Assembly (NCBI GenBank): GCA_023229505.1
Contig: JALNZD010000014.1
Span: 1 to 64,000 of the forward strand
Source of the DNA: Bacteroidales bacterium
Lineage (GTDB): Bacteria > Bacteroidota > Bacteroidia > Bacteroidales > JAGOPY01
Direction: 5' to 3'
DNA: 64,000 bases
Under the pieces are notes generated by a model. The model saw only the letters and a list, made by a program, of their open reading frames with translations. It ran no database searches and was not told where the DNA came from. This document shows positions 8,948 to 17,090 of the stretch, one piece after another; positions within the stretch are counted from its first letter, which is position 1, and every line of letters starts with the position of its first letter. The position numbers were made by a program, and so were the translations under genes.

Positions 8948-9732
8948 AATAGTTCATTTTTAAAATATTTCAAATTCAAATCCTTACCATCAAATTCCGC
9001 ATAAGTAAAATTAGTAATCCAATCGCCCAGTATAACCATATGGCGACCTGGTTGTAATTCAACATCAGCTGGCCTGTGGCGATGACCAAAGACAAAGTAA
9101 TCAACCTCAAGCCCGTTTTTTAAAAGACCGGAAGCGTATTTATACAACATTTCATCTTCGATCCTGCTTAAATTTTCCTTTTTGTTTTCCTTTATCATAT
9201 TGGCCAGGCGGCTTTTACTACTGAAATACAAACCCATCTTCGCACCAACATCGGGGTGCAGCCAGCGGAACAAAAATTGATTGAACCTGCTGCTGAAAAC
9301 CTTTTTAAGAAATTTGTAACCATTATCACCTGGTCCTAAGCCGTCGCCATGAGCAAGGTAAAACATTTTTTCCATTATCTTAAGGATTTCGGGATGCGGA
9401 TGCAATTGAATGTTAACCTCTTTTTGAAGATATTCAAAAGCCCAAATGTCATGATTACCGGTGAAAAGATGAACGGGGATGCCTTCTTCCGTCATTTGTG
9501 CAAGTTTTCCCAGCAGCCTGACATAACCTTTCGGCACGACCGTTTTATATTCAAACCAGAAGTCGAAAATGTCTCCCATAAGAAATATCTCAGCTGCATC
9601 CTTTCTTGCATGGTCAAGCCATGAGACGAGCATTCTCTCGCGTTGCAGGCTGCTTTCATAATCCGGAATCCCCAAATGAAAGTCGGATGCAAAATAGATC
9701 TTTTGTAGCGGCTTGTTTTGCTTAGATTCCAA
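8944..9732 (-). CDS. lpxH: UDP-2,3-diacylglucosamine diphosphatase, LpxH-like metallophosphoesterase
   Basis: LpxH hydrolyses UDP-2,3-diacylglucosamine to lipid X plus UMP at the inner membrane during lipid A synthesis. All calcineurin-type metal-binding motifs are present: SDFHLG (Asp17, His19), GDIFDFW (Asp54), GNHD (Asn93, His94), HGDG (His128) and GHRH (His217, His219). The length of 262 is typical for the Bacteroidota branch. It is the first gene of a coupled pair with sppA. Another lipid A gene, lpxK, lies about 3 kb away on the same strand, which supports the role. A generic family phosphoesterase function cannot be fully excluded. Confidence 0.85.
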   Translation of the reverse strand: MESKQNKPLQKIYFASDFHLGIPDYESSLQRERMLVSWLDHARKDAAEIFLMGDIFDFWFEYKTVVPKGYVRLLGKLAQMTEEGIPVHLFTGNHDIWAFEYLQKEVNIQLHPHPEILKIMEKMFYLAHGDGLGPGDNGYKFLKKVFSSRFNQFLFRWLHPDVGAKMGLYFSSKSRLANMIKENKKENLSRIEDEMLYKYASGLLKNGLEVDYFVFGHRHRPADVELQPGRHMVILGDWITNFTYAEFDGKDLNLKYFKNELL

Positions 9733-9787
9733 TCAATTCCCGATTTTTATACAATATTAATAAACTTATATGGAAAACCGATAGAAG

Positions 9788-10981
9788 TTATTGGCTTAAC
9801 TGGTCGATTTCCGAAGCGAGAGCTTTGAAGTTATTTCCCCTGTAACGGATCATCATCTCTTTATCAAGCAGTATAAAATACGGGAGATCTTCGGGAATAT
9901 TGAACAATGATTTAGCCGAGGAATATATATTCAGGTAATCAGTAACATTTGTCCACTTTTGAAGCCCATCCATCCGGATAGCATCTTCCCATGGTTCCTT
10001 ATAGCTTTCCAGGCCGATGGCATACACAGCCGGCTTTACTTTGCCAGCTTTATTAATCAATTCTTTCATGGTAATATTTGCTTTTCTGCTTTGCTGATCC
10101 CAGGAAGCCCAAAAATAAAGAACCACCGGCTTTCCCAGCAGGGAATACAAAGGCACGGCATTTCCCGAAAGATTTTGAAGACTTATATCCGGAACTTTTT
10201 GCCCGATCGCGAGGCGTTTTTCGATCATTTCGTATTTTTTCTGCTCTTCCCTGGCCATTTCCAACCGTTTTTTTTGTTCAACAAGATGCTTATTATCAGG
10301 ATATTTTATGGATAAACAAGAATCGATCAGCATGAAATACCTTAAATCTTCTTTTTCAGTCAGCACCTTTCTTTCCCCAAAACGCCTGTTGATCACAAGC
10401 AGGGAAGCAAGCGAACCGCAATGGTTTTCCAGGAAGCTGATGGCATATTGACGTTGATATTTAAAAATTTCCTGATAGCTCTTGTCGAGTTCCATTTTTT
10501 TTGTCTGAAAACCGGCCGACCGCTGGTAATCGGTATAAGATTTGCTCAATGAATCAACCTTTTTACGATTGGCTTCAAGAAACATTTCAAAATCCCGGTA
10601 TAATTCGGAATCCGGGGATCCTTTCACTTCATATTCTTTTCTCAGGTTGGGAAGATCTGAAGATATTTCCACCCGTTTTTCCTCATCCAGGACCAGAGTA
10701 ATGTAATTTTTATTATCGACTTTGATGAGGTAAAACCCAGGGCACTGCCGCCTGAACCGGAAACTAAAAGAACCGTCTTCTGAAATCTCCGATGTATCCA
10801 GTGTTATAGCTTTATTAATATCGATTTCACTAAGGGTAACTGACTTGCCTTTGAATGCGGGAAATGATCCTTTTACAGTCGTATTAATCCCCTTTGGGTC
10901 ATTTTGAGAGCAACCTGAAATGAAGACGATGAAAAGAAAGATGAAATAAATGAAGATGATATTTTTTCTTGGCACACTCAT
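9788..10981 (-). CDS. DUF4369 / thioredoxin-like lipoprotein lacking the CXXC active site
   Basis: I prefer the start at 10981 because it gives a compact lipoprotein signal peptide (MSVPRKN, hydrophobic core, lipobox FISGCSQ). An upstream in-frame ATG at 11032 would leave a 17-residue extension. A DUF4369 beta domain (about 30-130) and a helical linker precede a TlpA/AhpC-TSA-like thioredoxin fold (about 265-397) with GQKVPDISL and YFWASW motifs. Where the family has WCxxC this protein reads WDQQS, so both redox cysteines are gone. It probably sits in the periplasm or outer membrane and cannot act as a normal disulfide reductase. A binding or structural role is an inference. Confidence 0.8.
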   Translation of the reverse strand: MSVPRKNIIFIYFIFLFIVFISGCSQNDPKGINTTVKGSFPAFKGKSVTLSEIDINKAITLDTSEISEDGSFSFRFRRQCPGFYLIKVDNKNYITLVLDEEKRVEISSDLPNLRKEYEVKGSPDSELYRDFEMFLEANRKKVDSLSKSYTDYQRSAGFQTKKMELDKSYQEIFKYQRQYAISFLENHCGSLASLLVINRRFGERKVLTEKEDLRYFMLIDSCLSIKYPDNKHLVEQKKRLEMAREEQKKYEMIEKRLAIGQKVPDISLQNLSGNAVPLYSLLGKPVVLYFWASWDQQSRKANITMKELINKAGKVKPAVYAIGLESYKEPWEDAIRMDGLQKWTNVTDYLNIYSSAKSLFNIPEDLPYFILLDKEMMIRYRGNNFKALASEIDQLSQ

Positions 10982-11059
10982 TTTTTGTCCGATTTTGATT
11001 AATTTGGACAAAAATACGACCTTTATTAACATTAAATAAACAGGAATGCCTGATGATTT

Positions 11060-11545
11060 TTGAATAGATTGATTTTCATAGGAGTATTATTACTTTTTGG
11101 AGCTGATTTATTTGCCCAGAAAATATTATTGGTCGAGAATATTCATTCTTTGAAAAATTTTAAATATTACGAGGGGGCTGAAATATTATTTCAACTCTCA
11201 GGAAGCAAGGGCAGGATTTCGGACCATATCTTTGACCTCACTGATACTTCTGTGATCTTTGAAGAACATGGTGAAGTGAAGATGAGCAATATATCTTTCA
11301 TTTTTCGCGAGAATTGGCTGATCCAGATTTTAAGAGGATTAAGCTTAACCGGGGGAGTGGCTTATTTTGGGGTTGACAGTTTTAACCGGTTGATCAACCA
11401 TGAAGGCCCTGTAATTCAAACCGAGACTTTGCTGATTTCCGGCGGGATGGTCGCTTTCAGTTTCGCTTTAATACCTTTCAGATACAGAAAAATCAATACT
11501 TCGGAAAAGTGGCAGCTAAAGTCCATTGACCCGGACGCTTTTTAG
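11060..11545 (+). CDS. Hypothetical exported/membrane protein, 161 aa
   Basis: I do not recognise a family. The frame starts at a TTG codon and gives a convincing signal peptide (MNRLIFIGVLLLFGADLFAQ, cleavage likely after Ala). The mature part is a small beta-rich segment (LLVENIHSLKNFKYYEGAEI...) followed by two hydrophobic stretches (about 93-106 and 123-139). It is divergent from the thioredoxin-like lipoprotein gene and converges on punA with only 9 bp between the stops. No Shine-Dalgarno sequence is visible, as usual here. Confidence 0.6.
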   Translation: MNRLIFIGVLLLFGADLFAQKILLVENIHSLKNFKYYEGAEILFQLSGSKGRISDHIFDLTDTSVIFEEHGEVKMSNISFIFRENWLIQILRGLSLTGGVAYFGVDSFNRLINHEGPVIQTETLLISGGMVAFSFALIPFRYRKINTSEKWQLKSIDPDAF

Positions 11546-11554
11546 CCAATGTTA

Positions 11555-12382
11555 TTATAAATAAACTTCGGCTAGTAATGCCTTGATCAGTCTGGTCATT
11601 TCAGGCTCAACGTGGCTTGCTGCGTCGATCACTTCTTCGTGGGTTATTTCCACTATTTTTCCTTCGACCCCCAAATCGGAAATAACAGAAATGGCAAAGA
11701 CCGGCAAGGCCATCTGTACAGCGACTATAGCTTCCGGGACCGTTGACATGCCTACCGCATCAGCTCCCAGGAAGCGGACATATCTGTATTCAGAAGGAGT
11801 TTCAAAAGTCGGGCCGGTAACCCCGGCATAAACCCCTTTGCGATATTTTATACCCAGACGGCCTGCAATTTCTTCCGCCTTTCGCAGGATCCCCGGATCA
11901 TAAGGCTGGTTCATGTCAGGGAAGCGTGAGCCAAATTCATTATGATGCCTGCCTTTGAGAGGGTTTTCATTCATGAGGTTCATCAGGTTTATATGATCTT
12001 CGATAAACATCATATCCCCAACGGCAAAACTGGGATTCAGGCCACCACTTGCATTAGACAGTATTAAAAATTTGACACCCAGAAATTTCATGACCCGAAC
12101 AGGAAAGATGACATCCTTTAGGGGATAACCTTCATAAAAATGAAAGCGGCCCTTCATGGCTATGACATTCCGGTTATTGAGCAAGCCTGTAATTAATTCA
12201 CCGGCATGTCCTTCAACGGTGGAGGCGGGGAAATGAGGTATTTCTTCATAAGGGATGATAACAGGGTTTTCTATTTCTTCAGCAAGGCCGCCCAGGCCGG
12301 TACCCAGTACTATTAAGGCTTCCGGCGCGGCTTTTATTCTTTCCCTGATGAAATCAACGGCTTCCGATACTTTTGTGAACAT
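11555..12382 (-). CDS. punA: Purine-nucleoside phosphorylase, trimeric PunA type
   Basis: The enzyme cleaves purine (deoxy)nucleosides with phosphate to free base and (deoxy)ribose-1-phosphate for salvage. Visible motifs are the phosphate loop GTGLGG (27-32), VEGHAG (His59), RFHFYEGY (79-86), SNASGGLN, GPTFETPSEYR and MSTVPE. The length of 275 is typical. The residue matching human Asn243, which contacts the purine, is Asp236 here (VISDLG), a change that could alter the preference for 6-oxo versus 6-aminopurines. The gene begins inside the 3' end of lpxK (29-bp overlap), so the two are co-transcribed although functionally unrelated. Confidence 0.92.
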   Translation of the reverse strand: MFTKVSEAVDFIRERIKAAPEALIVLGTGLGGLAEEIENPVIIPYEEIPHFPASTVEGHAGELITGLLNNRNVIAMKGRFHFYEGYPLKDVIFPVRVMKFLGVKFLILSNASGGLNPSFAVGDMMFIEDHINLMNLMNENPLKGRHHNEFGSRFPDMNQPYDPGILRKAEEIAGRLGIKYRKGVYAGVTGPTFETPSEYRYVRFLGADAVGMSTVPEAIVAVQMALPVFAISVISDLGVEGKIVEITHEEVIDAASHVEPEMTRLIKALLAEVYL

Positions 12383-13421
12383 AATCCAGGATCAGCTTAT
12401 CAAATCTTATTTCATCGCTATCATGGAATTTAATCCTGATGGGGACATAGTAGACAGGCAACACATCCAGGTAAGATGAAAATTCGTCCTTGTCGAGTCG
12501 CGTCGCGTCTTTTTCGGTGGTGAAGATAACTTTATCTTTTGAAATGATACTCTGGTATTCCTGTGATATTTTTTCAAAATCATTGATTGTATATTGATGA
12601 TGGTCGTTGAAATCGATGACTATTAATTCATTACATATTCCACGCAGGTATTCCTGCAACGGATAAGAATTAGCCACCCCGGCCACCATGATGATATAAT
12701 TATATTTTGCAGCAGCCGGTGTTTGATTGGAACAAAGTTTCAACGGAACCGGGCTATCATAGGAGATATAGGAATAGAAAAGCTTCTGATGCCGTCTGGG
12801 ATTTAGTTCTTTGACCAGGTTCCGGCGTGTAATGGGTGAAAAAATCCTGGGGGTTTTTGTGACGATAATCAGATCAGCCCGGCGGGCGCCATTAGCACTT
12901 TCTCTCAGCATCCCGGTGGGTAACAGATAATCATGCACAAAAAGATGATGATAGTCGGTGAGTATGATCGACTTCCCCGGTTTTACATAGCGATGCTGAA
13001 AAGCGTCATCCAGCAGTATCACTTCCGTATCAGGTTTTGCGGCAAGTATTTTAGAAATCCCCCTTTTTCGGTCTTCATCAACAGCTAAAACCACATCAGG
13101 AAATTTTTTCAGGTACTGCATGGGTTCATCACCAATATCAATTTGAGTATGCTCTGATGTCACCATAATAAAACCCTTGGTTTTTCTCCGGTATCCCCTG
13201 CTGAGAATCGCAATTTTGTAATTACTTTTTAATAGCCCGGCCAGGTATTCGGTATGCGGGGTTTTACCTGTTCCTCCGGCGCTCAGGTTCCCGATTGATA
13301 TTACCGGGATATTAAAGCTTTTGGATGGAAGGATTTTCCAATCAAATAGCTTGTTCCGGATACCCATGATAAAGCCATACAGGCAGGCAACAGGAAATAA
13401 TATTATCTTTACAATAACCAT
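12354..13421 (-). CDS. lpxK: Tetraacyldisaccharide 4'-kinase
   Basis: LpxK phosphorylates the 4' position of the tetraacyldisaccharide-1-phosphate precursor, forming lipid IVA at the inner membrane. The N-terminal hydrophobic segment (residues 3-20) and the Walker A loop IGNLSAGGTGKTP (43-55) are characteristic, as are ILSRGYRRKTKG and the DDAFQHR motif. The length of 355 fits the family. It precedes punA with a 29-bp overlap. The ~150-bp upstream region (13422-13572) is AT-rich and shared with the divergent Nif3-like gene. Confidence 0.95.
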   Translation of the reverse strand: MVIVKIILFPVACLYGFIMGIRNKLFDWKILPSKSFNIPVISIGNLSAGGTGKTPHTEYLAGLLKSNYKIAILSRGYRRKTKGFIMVTSEHTQIDIGDEPMQYLKKFPDVVLAVDEDRKRGISKILAAKPDTEVILLDDAFQHRYVKPGKSIILTDYHHLFVHDYLLPTGMLRESANGARRADLIIVTKTPRIFSPITRRNLVKELNPRRHQKLFYSYISYDSPVPLKLCSNQTPAAAKYNYIIMVAGVANSYPLQEYLRGICNELIVIDFNDHHQYTINDFEKISQEYQSIISKDKVIFTTEKDATRLDKDEFSSYLDVLPVYYVPIRIKFHDSDEIRFDKLILDYVHKSIGSR

Positions 13422-13505
13422 TACTTTAATGTAAAAATTAACGGCATGTTTCGTCAGCTCAATTGTTTTATAACCTTAAACTAACTTTATATATTTATAC
13501 GGATA

Positions 13506-13521
13506 ATTACTTAAAAGTAAT
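13506..13521. promoter_or_regulatory. Short inverted repeat between lpxK and the Nif3-like gene
   Basis: ATTACTT-AA-AAGTAAT is a 7-bp perfect inverted repeat with a 2-bp centre in the divergent AT-rich intergenic region, about 50 bp before the Nif3-like start. It could be an operator. In such AT-rich DNA chance is also plausible. Confidence 0.2.
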
Positions 13522-13572
13522 AGAAAATAACTAAATTTTTTTATTATTTAAATAGTTAATAATTGTTAAAGG

Positions 13573-14667
13573 ATGAAAATCAATGAAATCGTTCAATCTC
13601 TTGAGGAATTAGCCCCTTTATCTTTACAAGAGGATTATGATAATGCAGGTCTGACTGTTGGGCAGCCGGATTGGGAAACAGATGGTTGTTTGATCTGTAT
13701 CGATGTTAATGAACCTGTCATCGATGAAGCAGTTCGAAATAATTGCCGGCTGATTGTCAGTCATCACCCTGTTATTTTCAAGGGCCTGACAAGGCTGACG
13801 GGTCAGACCATGACTGAAAGAATTGTAGCCAAAGCCATTCGGGAGGGAATAGCCATTTGTTCCATGCATACCAATCTTGACAATGTCCTGGAAGGGGTCA
13901 ACAGGATCTTTGCTGAAAAACTTGGATTGCTTAATCTTTCTATCCTCAGGAAAACAAGAGGCCTTCTCAAAAAGCTGGTTACATTCTGCCCCGTCGATTA
14001 TGCCGGCAAGGTGAGAGAGGCCCTTTTCGAATCAGGCGCGGGCCATATCGGTGATTATGATCAATGCAGTTATAATGCAGAGGGATTGGGAACTTTCCGG
14101 GCCGGTGAGATGGCCAGCCCTTTTGTTGGCAAAATTGGTGAAATTCATTTTGAGAGAGAAGTCAGAATTGAGACGATCTTTCCGTCTTACAGGCAGAAAT
14201 GCATTATAGAGGCTTTATTTAAAACTCATCCTTACGAGGAAGTTGCTTATGATATTTATCCGCTTGAGAATGAATTTGAACAGGCCGGAGCTGGAATGAT
14301 TGGTAAGTTGGAGCAGAAAATGACTGAAAATCAGTTTCTCATGAAATTAAAAGACGTTCTTAAAATCCCATGCATCAAGCATTCACCACTGTTGGGCAAA
14401 ATGGTCGGAACAGTTGCCGTTTGCGGTGGTTCCGGCAGTTTTCTGCTACAGGATGCCATTCTTCAACAGGCTGATTTCTTCGTTTCTGCTGACTTTAAGT
14501 ACCATCAGTTTTTTGATGCTGATAGCAAAATTGTCATTGCCGATATAGGACATTTTGAAAGTGAACAATTTACTTGCGACTTATTGGCCGATTATTTGAA
14601 GAAAAAATTTCCTACCTTTGCAGTCCAAATTTCAGAAACCCCGGGTAACCCGGTTAATTATTTTTAA
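13573..14667 (+). CDS. Nif3-like dinuclear metal centre protein (YbgI/YqfO family)
   Basis: This conserved bacterial family forms toroidal hexamers with two metal ions per subunit. It is often annotated as a GTP cyclohydrolase 1 type 2 homologue, but the physiological reaction is not established. Metal ligands are visible in VSHHPVIFKG (His64, His65), CSMHTNLDNV (His99, Asp103) and, near the C-terminus, IGHFESEQ. At 364 residues it is the long form, carrying the PII-like insertion between the two halves (about 130-245). It is followed after 11 bp by the zinc-ribbon coiled-coil gene, a pairing common in Bacteroidota. Confidence 0.9.
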   Translation: MKINEIVQSLEELAPLSLQEDYDNAGLTVGQPDWETDGCLICIDVNEPVIDEAVRNNCRLIVSHHPVIFKGLTRLTGQTMTERIVAKAIREGIAICSMHTNLDNVLEGVNRIFAEKLGLLNLSILRKTRGLLKKLVTFCPVDYAGKVREALFESGAGHIGDYDQCSYNAEGLGTFRAGEMASPFVGKIGEIHFEREVRIETIFPSYRQKCIIEALFKTHPYEEVAYDIYPLENEFEQAGAGMIGKLEQKMTENQFLMKLKDVLKIPCIKHSPLLGKMVGTVAVCGGSGSFLLQDAILQQADFFVSADFKYHQFFDADSKIVIADIGHFESEQFTCDLLADYLKKKFPTFAVQISETPGNPVNYF

Positions 14668-14678
14668 TTCAACTATTA

Positions 14679-15485
14679 ATGGCAAAGGAAAATACTATTA
14701 AAAAGAATGCCGTTTCAGCAGAACAGCTATCGGATGAAGGTATTCAAAGGAAAATAGAAGATACATTATTGGCGGTTTACCAGTTACAACAACATGATTC
14801 ACAAATCGATAAAATAAGGATGATAAGGGGCGAACTCCCTTTGGAAGTCCAGGATTTGGAAGATGAAATTATTGGTTTGGAGACAAGGATAGAAAATTAT
14901 CATGCGGAAATAAAATCCCTTGATAAACTGGTGGCTGAAAAGAAGCAGGCTATCAAGGACAGCGAATCGCTGATAAAGAAATATGATGAGCAGAAGATGA
15001 ACGTACGGAATAACAGAGAATATGATTCCTTAACAAAAGAAATTGAATTCCAGACTCTTGAGATGCAATTGGCTGAAAAAAGAATCAAGGAGTATTCAGA
15101 AAGCCTGAACAGTAAAGAGTTACAGATAAATGAATCGGAAGCGGTTTTAAATGAGAGGAAAAGCGATCTGGAGATTAAAAAGAGTGAGTTGAATGATATC
15201 GTTGAAGAAACTGAAATGGAAGAAAAAGAACTCGCCAAGCGCTCTGAAGAACTCCAAAGCCGCATTGAAGACCGTTTGCTTGTTGCATACCAGCGCATCC
15301 GCAAGAATGCGCGCAACGGCCTGGCCATCGTTCAGATCGAACGGGATGCCTGCGGGGGATGTTTCAATAAAATCCCCCCTCAACATCAGCTTGATATCAG
15401 GATGCATAAAAAAATCATCGTTTGTGAATACTGCGGAAGGATACTTGTTGATGATGACATAACGAGCATGGCTAAAAAAAGCTAA
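14679..15485 (+). CDS. Coiled-coil protein with C4 zinc ribbon
   Basis: Residues about 35-200 form a long heptad-rich antiparallel coiled-coil hairpin. It is followed by a C4 zinc ribbon with Cys225-GG-Cys228 and Cys249-EY-Cys252. This matches the zf-RING_7/CT398-like family, proposed as a nucleic-acid-associated or adaptor protein with no defined reaction. It almost certainly shares a transcript with the Nif3-like gene (11-bp gap). The length of 268 is typical. The poly-lysine start (KENTIKKNA) is unremarkable. Confidence 0.85.
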   Translation: MAKENTIKKNAVSAEQLSDEGIQRKIEDTLLAVYQLQQHDSQIDKIRMIRGELPLEVQDLEDEIIGLETRIENYHAEIKSLDKLVAEKKQAIKDSESLIKKYDEQKMNVRNNREYDSLTKEIEFQTLEMQLAEKRIKEYSESLNSKELQINESEAVLNERKSDLEIKKSELNDIVEETEMEEKELAKRSEELQSRIEDRLLVAYQRIRKNARNGLAIVQIERDACGGCFNKIPPQHQLDIRMHKKIIVCEYCGRILVDDDITSMAKKS

Positions 15486-15561
15486 GACAAATAAATTTCT
15501 ATTAAAGATGGTCCATAAAGCCCTCTTTTTTTATTTGGAATAAATTGTAACACTTGTAATA

Positions 15562-15588
15562 TTTGCACGTCTGAGAATTGTAAATTTG
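15562..15588 (+). promoter_or_regulatory. Possible Bacteroidota-type promoter for the pspC-like gene
   Basis: A perfect -7 element TAAATTTG (15581-15588) lies 17 bp before the ATG, with TTTG at 15562-15565. The 15-bp spacing is shorter than the usual 18-21, so only the -7 box is convincing. Confidence 0.3.
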
Positions 15589-15605
15589 TTTAAATATTTT
15601 ACAAG

Positions 15606-16070
15606 ATGCAACGACAAGGACTTTACCGCAGCCGCAAAGACCGGGTTTTTGGCGGTGTCGCCGGTGGCATTGCCCGGTCATTAAATGCTGATCCTGCCAT
15701 TGTCAGGCTAATTTTTGCCCTTATGATCATTGTTGGAGGGGGGGGTATTTTATTATACCTGATCCTTTGGATCGCCATACCTGAAGAACCTTTTCAATTT
15801 TATCAGGAAAATGAGGCTGCGGGAGGGGCAAATCCCGTCAATGAGGAAGCATCACCGGGTTCTCCAATTCCTCAGGTGGTGTATCCACCACGGCGGAATA
15901 ACGGTACGCTGATCGCCGGTCTGATACTGATTGCCATTGGCGCAATATTTCTTGCCGATCGATTTTTACCCAATATCCGTATCCATTTACATGACTTCTG
16001 GCCCCTGATCATCGTAATTGCAGGAATTGCCCTGATTTTCAGCAGCCTCTCCGGAATAAAAAAATCTTAG
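15606..16070 (+). CDS. PspC-domain membrane protein
   Basis: An N-terminal PspC domain (residues 4-63: LYRSRKDRVFGGVAGGIA, then a membrane segment ending ILWIAIPEEP) is followed by a Pro-rich linker and two more hydrophobic segments (about 102-119 and 130-147). PspC-family proteins sense or counter envelope stress at the inner membrane. Here the protein is paired after 3 bp with a LiaF-like protein, a combination seen in many Bacteroidota envelope-stress operons. There is no adjacent pspA. The exact trigger is unknown. Confidence 0.85.
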   Translation: MQRQGLYRSRKDRVFGGVAGGIARSLNADPAIVRLIFALMIIVGGGGILLYLILWIAIPEEPFQFYQENEAAGGANPVNEEASPGSPIPQVVYPPRRNNGTLIAGLILIAIGAIFLADRFLPNIRIHLHDFWPLIIVIAGIALIFSSLSGIKKS

Positions 16071-16073
16071 CCT

Positions 16074-16994
16074 ATGAAAACGAAAAATATTATTTGGGGC
16101 TTAATCCTGGTCCTGATCGGGGTTCTGTTCATTCTGAAAAACCTTGATATCATTTATTTCAGCTGGTACAGTCTCTGGAGGCTATGGCCATTGCTGCTGG
16201 TCCTGATCGGGGTTACCATCTTGCCGGTTAAAGATGGCATCAAGGTAGTCCTGACTATCATCGTTTTGATAGCTGCTGCTTTTTTCCTGATTTCTTTCCC
16301 TAATTTTCATAATTGGAATGATGACAGGTCGATTAACAATTCCCGGGACAGGATTGATGACAAGGATCCTCAGGACATTGACCAACGGATCTTTGAGGCT
16401 TATGACAGCACTATTAATGAGGCAGATCTCATATTTGATGCCGCTGCAGGGAATTTCAAGATAGGGCAGTCAACTGACGAGCTATTTGAATTTGACCGGG
16501 AAGGGAATCTGGGCAGATATACATACTCTATCAAGGATCTCGGGACAAAACGGGAAATCAGGATTGAACTGGAAGAAGGCCGGATTATAAGGACCGACCT
16601 GAGAAACAAAGTTACAATGAAGCTCAACACGAACCCGGTTTGGGATATCAAAGTCGATGTAGGTGCTGCCAATATTGAGCTGGACCTGTCTTCATTTAAA
16701 ATCCGTAAACTTGAAATTGACGGGGGTGCTTCTTCCATCAATATTCGGCTGGGCACCCTTCAGGCCGAAAGTAAAATAAAAATCAACTCAGGTGCTTCAT
16801 CGATCGATATTAAGGTTCCCCAGGAGTTTGCCTGCGAAGTGAATACAAGCACAGTCCTTTCCTCTAAAGACCTTGAAGGTTTTAACAAGGTCGGTAACGG
16901 AACCTATGTTACACCTGATTTTTCTGACAAAACTAAAAATATTGTCATTGAAGTTGAGGCTGCTGTTTCGAGCCTTAATGTTGAGCGCTACTAA
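16074..16994 (+). CDS. LiaF-like membrane protein (DUF5668 plus toast-rack C-terminal domain)
   Basis: Three or four N-terminal membrane helices (about 5-80, with the repeated GLILVLIG / LLLVLIG segments of the LiaI-LiaF transmembrane domain) lead to an extracytoplasmic repeating beta domain (about 105-306). That domain has motifs such as DAAAGNFKIG, DVGAANIELDL and DGGASSINIRL, typical of the 'toast-rack'/LiaF C-terminal fold. LiaF proteins modulate envelope-stress signalling. The gene is coupled to the pspC-like gene by a 3-bp gap, which implies one membrane-stress module. Confidence 0.82.
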   Translation: MKTKNIIWGLILVLIGVLFILKNLDIIYFSWYSLWRLWPLLLVLIGVTILPVKDGIKVVLTIIVLIAAAFFLISFPNFHNWNDDRSINNSRDRIDDKDPQDIDQRIFEAYDSTINEADLIFDAAAGNFKIGQSTDELFEFDREGNLGRYTYSIKDLGTKREIRIELEEGRIIRTDLRNKVTMKLNTNPVWDIKVDVGAANIELDLSSFKIRKLEIDGGASSINIRLGTLQAESKIKINSGASSIDIKVPQEFACEVNTSTVLSSKDLEGFNKVGNGTYVTPDFSDKTKNIVIEVEAAVSSLNVERY

Positions 16995-17090
16995 AATATT
17001 CTTTCTTTAAAGTCAGGAATTATTTTTATCCTGCCTGTCGGGATTATTGATAATTTTGCCCTTTTCGCTCAATTATTCAATTCATAACTG

